This document shows positions 57,906 to 64,000 of a stretch of DNA of 64,000 nucleotides, in pieces. The first letter of the stretch is position 1. Every line of letters starts with the position of its first letter. The stretch is from Caprimulgus europaeus. Lineage: Eukaryota; Chordata; Aves; Caprimulgiformes; Caprimulgidae. The stretch is from assembly GCA_907165065.1 (NCBI GenBank), contig OU015523.1, positions 24,703,834 through 24,767,833 on the forward strand, written 5' to 3'. The notes below the pieces were generated by a model, which did not search any database, was not told the origin of the DNA, and was given only the letters and a program-made list of their open reading frames with translations. The position numbers were made by a program, and so were the translations under genes.

Positions 57906-60470
57906 GCACTAGGACCTGAAAGTGGGAGCCTGAGGCCTTTCCTATATAACCAGAGCAGTTGCTGCTCCTACCTTTATCAGAATTGGAAGCTTTTGTTTCT
58001 TGGCAGTACAATATAGTGCATGATTTTCTACAAAGGACTGGGACTTGCAAAAATTTGGATCTTTCAACAGCATATATTTCAGCATAAGTTAAGGGATCAC
58101 CACAACTTCTGCAACTTTAAGTCAGGCCTTTACGGTATGCAATCTGAAATTGGTGAGACAGGTTGAACTGGTCAGCCCTCTGTGTCCACACCTGTACAAA
58201 GTCATTTTTGCAGCACTTTTAACAAAAAATGAAGTAACCACAGCAAGCAGGCTGATCAGTTGTCTGAACTCAGTCCTTTCCAGTCTTTTGTTCTCTGCTG
58301 ACCTATCAAATGGCATTTGATGTTTTCAAAGTTAAACACGCACATTATTCTCATTTAATCAAGCAGAGATGAAAGACACATTAAACGTTACAAAGCATCA
58401 GGTTCTTAAAATAGCTTCTGTGTTTATAAGCAAATTAAGACTAGACCAAACTGAAGATCAGTGCTGAAAAAGGAGATCCAGGTTTAGATCTGGCTTAGGT
58501 GAAAAGCCAATTATGTGTATTTCATTGTAGTATGTAGATAATACACATATATGAGGGCAAGTACTTACCTGTTTGGAAAGACATTGTTAATGCTAGCCAT
58601 TTTGCAAAAAGCAAAGAAAAACTACTTCCCCCACTACCACCCCCCATCAGGCAATTTGAAAACTTGAAAAACCAGCCCTCACCCAAAGAGTAATTTGCTT
58701 TGGTGAGGGGTTTTAATGCTCTGATCTGCAAGGTGCTTATACCTGCACTGTAGTCAGCCTTAGTAATTAAAGACTAAGTTAATCACAGTCATTAGTCCCT
58801 GTTTAGAAAGAAAATGAAAACTGAACATAATTTTACAGAGAACTGAAGTTTGATTTCAAAATTATTTTACATTCTGACATATATTAAAATACAAAGATGT
58901 ATTTTTTATTTAAAATTGATTTCTTTCTGAACTTCAAGTCATATTTTTGAAGCTTCATAAGCCAAATGCATGCTCCAGAGCTGGGTGCAATTTGAAGTCT
59001 GGATGATGAATAGAAATAGTTGGAATGCGTCCTGAATTCTGAGCTACAGAGTACTTGATGCAAACTTACACGTGCCATAAAAAGTAGGCTGCAACTTTTG
59101 AGCTTCTGTACTGATGTCTGGACTATTTCTCTTGATGGCTGAAAATGGAGCAACTGTGGGTTTGTGTTTGCCCCTTCACATTATTAAACAGTGTAAGGAC
59201 TGTGTCGCCATGCATATTTTCCAGCTTTTTGTAAGTGAAACCCCCTGTGGTAACACTTAACAATTAAAATGCAAATGTGTAAGAGAAAACCTTTAATTCT
59301 GTGGGGGATCAAGCTACTCTTAAACCTTAAATCGAAAGTGCTTGTACAGCACGTTTTATGTGTTTATACTGAGTAGTAGGAGCACTGGACTGTTGCTCTT
59401 GATCTGAAAAGGAATGGTCATACCTGCAGGCAGAGGGCAGAGAACACAGAGGACTCATGTTTATTTTAAAGATGCACTGAGGACAAAGCTTTTTGTTTAG
59501 AGGTGGATGTTCATCTACAGATAGTTTTTGCTTAACTAGAAATCTTGCATGTAGTTCTGGCCTACTTTTTTCATCAACACGACAGTTACAATTTTTTGGC
59601 CAGATTCTTTCAGTAACTCTTAATATTGTTTTCATTCTTGAGCTCTTAAAGCATTCCATCTACTAAGCATGCTAGTTTTAATTTTTTAAAAAAAAAATCT
59701 TAAGCCCTAAGCAAAATATGTGAATATATCTGTCATGAGAGGTCAACCATTAGTCCATTTAATACTGTTACAGTAGTCCGATTCCACCAGCTGGCAAGTG
59801 TTTGAGGTGACTTATGCAAATAGATGCAGGTTTGCTTACTAAGATTGAGATGAAGCTGATAGTTCAGTGGCAGCAGATATATATATATAAACACTGCTCC
59901 ATTTCTAAACAGAAGTTCAGTGCAAGTCACTAATTTTATTTATCAGAGTTCATGAGAGGGATTTTTAGTTAAAATACAGCACAAAAGGAAGAGAAGTTTA
60001 AAATACCAGCTTTATAGATCAAACTGGCCTGTGGGATGATAAACTAACAGCAAAATGGAAACGTAGTTTCAGTACTTTATCCCCTTGAATGTTCTTGTTA
60101 CATGATAAGCCCTCTAGCGGAAACCTCTGATATCACACTTCCTAAGTACATCACATTATTATTTTGCAGCTTTTCAATAGATGTGATAGTCCTTTGAGTT
60201 CTTTGTTGTGGGATCATCTGCTTTTCCACCATGTTCTAATTAGTAAAGAAGGAATCTTTCGAACATTTTGAAATCACTGTCACATTCTCTGTAATTGAGG
60301 GAGAAATCTGTGACTAACTTGATGTCAATAAAAGATGTAGAATATATTGTCAGAGGTTGTTCTGTTGCTGCCAGAAGGAAAACATAGAAAGAATATTCCA
60401 AATTTTTTGTAAAATGGAGGTTTTTTGCATACTTTTTACTCTTTAAATAAAGACACTTATACTCTGCTAA
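57906..60470 (+). other. GABPA: GABPA 3' UTR with polyadenylation signals
   Basis: About 2.5 kb of AT-rich non-coding sequence after the stop. AATAAA at 60327-60332 and at 60446-60451; the latter is followed by T-rich sequence, a plausible downstream element. The extent is inferred. A (TA)n run occurs near 59877-59889. Confidence 0.65.
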
Positions 60471-61904
60471 TAATTATGTATTTCTTTTGTTTTGCTTTTT
60501 TTTGTAATTTTACATTAAACAATTATTTTCTATTTTTACTCTGATAAAATATTTGTGCATAAATTGTCAATATAGTAAAATAAAAATGTTATACAGCTAA
60601 TACCTGTTGAGTTCTTAATATTTTAGAAAGCCATTTGTAATGCCATTCAGGTGCAGCCAGTTTAAAGATGAACTTTATTCTCATTACTCTAAAATCACAA
60701 GCTTGTTACAGGAAGAAGGTGGACTGTCTTATTTTTGAAGATGCATAATCTTTGACTCAGTGTTGGCTACATGTTTCTGCTTTTAAGCTGGAAGTTTGTG
60801 TCCTTCATTACTGTAACAGCTTTCTTTAACATCTTAATTTTAAGTCTCAAAACGGTGCTTTGATAAAAATAACGAAGGAAACTTAACAGTAGGACAAAAT
60901 GGAGCCCTGTAAAATAATTCTGTGCTTTTAGGAGTGTTTAAATTGGAAAGGTTCATGTTGGTCTGTAATCTTTGGCATGTGTTTCATTCTTGCAAATAGT
61001 GTCACTTTCTTTGTGACCTGCTAACTCAATTGTTAGTATTTTCCTAGTAAAAAAGAAGATAAAATTCTGATTATGCTGTTGCTACCTTATTTTTAAATTG
61101 TGTCTCAATAGAAATATTCTCATTATACCTCTGAACTACTCCATCTGAACTGCCAAATTCAAGACTGAAATATTTTGTCATCTTTAAACGTACCAGATGA
61201 CTTGATTTCAAAATATTTAACTCAGCAGCAACAGTATGTAATGGACAGAAAATTTGTTTTTAGATCATTTCAATAATTTGTTTGCCTTCTTTTAAAGTAC
61301 ACTTACAAATGTTCAGTATCTTGTTAACTGAGGACCTTTTGTTTGTATTTTTAGTTTTTAGAATCTTTATGCCAGTGAGTGTTTTGTTTTGGGATTCCCA
61401 TTGTCGGACTGAAATTTTTATTGGCATTTTTTTAATAGGTAATTACAAACTAACAGCTTGCAATTACCAGTCTTCAGCAAAATAAGCTGGCGTGGGGCTC
61501 CTCTGCGTGATAGTGAAAGAAGGATGATGTAAAGCCCATTGCCATAGGTTAATGAGGAATTTTTTTTTTTTTTTTTTAGAGCAGCATGATACAAAATCCA
61601 TTCACAGGTCTATGGGAGTATTTTTACCAACTAGACAGGTGGTTTTTGTTGTTCAAGATCATCCATATTCTTAAAGGTTGTGGTTTTGATACAGCTGTAT
61701 CAGAACTTCTACAATATATTTGGTTTGATGCTGTATAGTTTGTTGGTTGGGGTTTTTTGGGGGTTTTTTTTGGAAAAGCAGTTCTTAATATGGCTGTTGC
61801 TAAACAGAAGATTACTTAAATAAAGGAGAGGAATGATGAGAGGATGAACTGGTTTTGAGAGTTGTAATGCAGGACCCAATACATTAGACATGTTATGACT
61901 CAAT
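60471..61904. other. Intergenic stretch downstream of GABPA
   Basis: No gene recognised. A T-run at 61559-61578 and G/T-rich sequence near 61741-61772. The next conserved gene in this order (APP) is not reached. Confidence 0.5.
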
Positions 61905-62175
61905 TACATTTCCTGGCGGCAAAACTCCTCCCTTGTTTGGTGAGGTACTCCAAGGTTTACAGCCTATCCAATACACCTATGAAGTCTCGTGTAGTTTAGA
62001 TTTCCCACCACTCTATTTTAATCTCCCACCCCCTTTTTATTGTTTTCCCCTTTCTTTTCTTTTTTTCAATAATAAGATGCTAGGCAGTTACTCAGCAGCA
62101 CATCCTTATCTTCAGCCACAGCCATCCTTATGTTACAGGAACTGAGCTCTCTTAGTTGCAAAGACATTTCTCACA
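61905..62175 (-). mobile_element. Truncated second copy of the nested LTR, minus orientation
   Basis: Read on the minus strand from 62175 it starts TGTGAGAAATG, as does the LTR at 4669. It matches that element through a GATAAGGATGTGCTGCT block and a roughly 90-bp stretch (minus strand 62031 down to about 61938, equivalent to about 4831-4925) that looks nearly identical. It has small indels and similarity stops near 61905, well before the other end of the LTR, so this copy is 3'-truncated or a subfamily with a different second half. Confidence 0.85.
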
Positions 62176-62480
62176 AGCGTCCCTCCTCACCCGCCGGCTC
62201 TGGGGGTCCAGCCCTGTTCTGGCATTGAGAGTCTCTGGGGTCTCAATTTCAGTCACACTTGCCCTCAGTCTCAGCTTTTCTGCTCCAGTGTGGAGTCCTC
62301 CATAGCCTACACGTGCGTATCTGCTCTGCCATTGAACCTCCATCAGCTGCAGGGGACCTCCTTTGCCTTCTCCTACTCCATGCGGTTTTCTTTATGAAAA
62401 ATGGGCAATTTCCCTTTGCAAGGCTCTCCTTAGACAGTGAAAAACACCTGTCACTTGCTGGAACTACAAAACTTTAGTTA
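62176..62480. repeat. GC-richer block beside the truncated LTR, possible ERV remnant
   Basis: It directly abuts the start of the LTR copy and includes GCTCCAGTGTGGAGTCCTCC, which resembles modules in avian ERVL-type LTRs. It could be decayed retroviral sequence or an older LTR that was the insertion target. I cannot classify it. Confidence 0.35.
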
Positions 62481-63290
62481 CTAAACAAAATCCTAATCAG
62501 AAGCTCTGCTGTCAAGGTTGTGGTGATTCAGCAGATCAATAATAGATTTGAAAGTAGCAAACATCATAGGTATTACTCAGTAAGAGCTCATACGAGCTCA
62601 GCTGCACTTATGGAGTTTTTTGACTGAAAACAAATCCATAAATATTAGTCTCCTGCTACAAGAAAAAGAAACCTTTTTTCAATGCTAGTCTGAGTCTCTG
62701 AGGATTTCTTTACTGGTCTTCCTCTTTGAGAAGGATTTCTCCAATCTCACCTATCATCTATTCAGAAATAAAGTATGCATGCTTTCTTGCCAGAGAAAAA
62801 AATATTGATATATTTCCTACTCCTCTGTGTGTGCCAGAATTGTCCAAGGTACTTAACTTTACAGCAGTTGTTGATATCTTTTAGAAAGAAATACAGTCCT
62901 GATTTACATGCGGATAATGTGAAACATCTTAGTTTCTTCCATAGTAATATGTGTTCCAGCCAGAAGCAGAAATTATTACAAATGTGTTAAATCACAGTAT
63001 TGTGTTGCAACTGCCTTGCCTTTTAATGAGAAGCCTGCAGTCTTAATATAACATTAAAATACAATTACTAACACCAGAAGGACCAAAAGAGGCATATCAA
63101 GCAGCCAGCCCTATGGTATGATAATTGCCACCTCCAGCCCTCATGACAGCTAATGCTGAAGCTTCATTTCTCTATGACTGTTGCATGAAAAGGTAGAGCA
63201 ATTTGTCAGGAAATAAACCCCCTTGCATTCCAACTCACCCTCAGATATTAGAGGAGCTGGGGGCAGCTGGGCATAGATCCTGAGTGATGC
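62481..63290. other. Intergenic stretch, nothing recognised
   Basis: AT-rich. Short open frames have no family features. Confidence 0.5.
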
Positions 63291-63314
63291 CTAGTTGAGC
63301 ATTACAGGTCCAAC

Positions 63315-64000
63315 AAGGGATCCACTCAATAGTGTGCTGCGCTCCTGTACCGATGACTTATGGACTCTCATGGCTAAACCTGCAGAATTTAGTAGCATCC
63401 TGCTGGGCATGGGGCAGTTGGGGTGGCTGCTTACAGATGGACACAGTTCAATGTGGCACTACAAGTCTGGACACACCAATGCTGGATTCACTCGATAGTG
63501 CCCTGCACCTGCTGTCCAGTCACAATCTATGGACTCTCACAGCCTCATCAGGCAGCAGCCGAGTGACAAATGGTGTAGCAAGTCTGTAAGCTAATAAAAG
63601 CACTTTAATAAAGCAACAGGAATAATACAGATTCATTTGGATTGCCAGTGATAACCTACTGTCTGCAGAAGTATATACAAGCATTAAGGTTGCAAGTTAC
63701 CAAATGGGTTAAGTGAAAAAAGCAATTCTATAGAGATGTCTAAGTCTCCAAGAAAGCCCTCGGGCTAATATAAATCTTCCCCAAAGGCGTCCCTCTGGCA
63801 GGGGGAAGAGAGGCTTAGCCTGTCAACTGGTCCCAGAGATCAGGCGTCTGTGATGGTATCTTCCCTGACTTGTCTGTGATATCTTCCCTAACTTCCCCCT
63901 TTCTTTGGGCTACCAAAGAAAGGGGGAAGTTAGGGAAGATATCATTTGCCCTAACTTATGATGAAGATAACATCCTGTGCTACTATTTTTTACCTGTAAG
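63315..64000. mobile_element. LTR-like / ERV-derived block running off the window end
   Basis: The part from about 63590 (AATAAAGCAACAGGAATAAT, then GATTGCCAGTGATAACCTAC and GAGATGTCTAAGTCTCC, then a CCCCAAAGGCGTCCCTCTGG block) resembles a common avian LTR type, seen in inverse orientation elsewhere. The part at about 63320-63560 holds two imperfect copies of a unit about 166 bp apart. The element continues past the window edge, so neither its type nor its full length can be set. Confidence 0.5.
63877..63944. repeat. Perfect 32-bp inverted repeat with 4-nt loop
   Basis: Arms 63877-63908 and 63913-63944 are exact reverse complements, separated by GCTA. The arm begins TGATATCTTCCCTAACTTCC. Just upstream (63846-63871) lies an imperfect direct copy of the start of the left arm with a 26-bp period (GTCTGTGAT..ATCTTCCCT). 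Confidence 0.95.

Noticed and set aside
63295..63589. Two overlapping plus-strand frames near the window end
   Set aside because: They lie in a repeated, ERV-derived block, have no domain, and the two frames overlap each other.
1..64000. CRISPR arrays, operons, tRNA or rRNA genes, bacterial or phage systems
   Set aside because: None was seen. The gene structure with introns, the CpG island promoter, and the CR1 and LTR content show ordinary avian nuclear DNA.

Overview
The window is bird nuclear DNA. Several CR1 LINE copies carry the avian-type 3' end, several long terminal repeats match families I know from bird genomes, introns are short and AT-rich, and the gene order JAM2 - ATP5PF - GABPA is the conserved amniote order (human chromosome 21q21, chicken chromosome 1). 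I cannot name the species. Gene assignments rest on recognising the exon-encoded proteins and on splice junctions whose reading phases add up exactly. No database search was run.

Layout. Positions 1 to 15586 hold no host exon I can recognise and are most likely intron 1 of JAM2, whose signal-peptide exon must lie further upstream. This stretch carries a ruined CR1 LINE (about 2160-5500) with a solo LTR nested inside it (4669-5100), an ERVL-type LTR (about 12130-12927) and a second CR1 (about 13192-14113). JAM2 exons 2 to 10 run on the plus strand from 15587 to 28936. ATP5PF (mitochondrial ATP synthase coupling factor 6) lies on the minus strand, with coding exons at 33813-33644, 32473-32349 and 30161-30133. 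It converges tail-to-tail with JAM2. A CpG island at about 34000-35450 is the shared head-to-head promoter of ATP5PF and GABPA. GABPA (ETS factor, GA-binding protein alpha) has all nine coding exons on the plus strand from 38617 to 57905, giving 455 residues, with a long 3' UTR to about 60470. A nearly full-length but dead CR1 (47459-50300, minus) sits in GABPA intron 4 just ahead of exon 5. The last 4 kb are intergenic and repeat-rich. They include a truncated second copy of the nested LTR and an LTR-like block that ends in a perfect 32-bp foldback.

How the genes relate. JAM2 is a two-Ig-domain adhesion receptor and is functionally separate from its neighbours. ATP5PF and GABPA share a promoter and a theme: GABPA is a known activator of nuclear genes for oxidative phosphorylation, and ATP5PF is one such gene. 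The island carries a consensus ETS/GABP site between the two start regions, so GABPA could regulate both itself and its neighbour.

I found no operon, CRISPR array, tRNA or rRNA, and no new multi-gene system. The items most worth a second look are the 32-bp foldback, the nested LTR with 13-bp inverted ends, the JAM2 microexon with a GC-AG intron close behind it, and the CR1 foldback beside the in-frame, weak-donor PNT-domain exon of GABPA.
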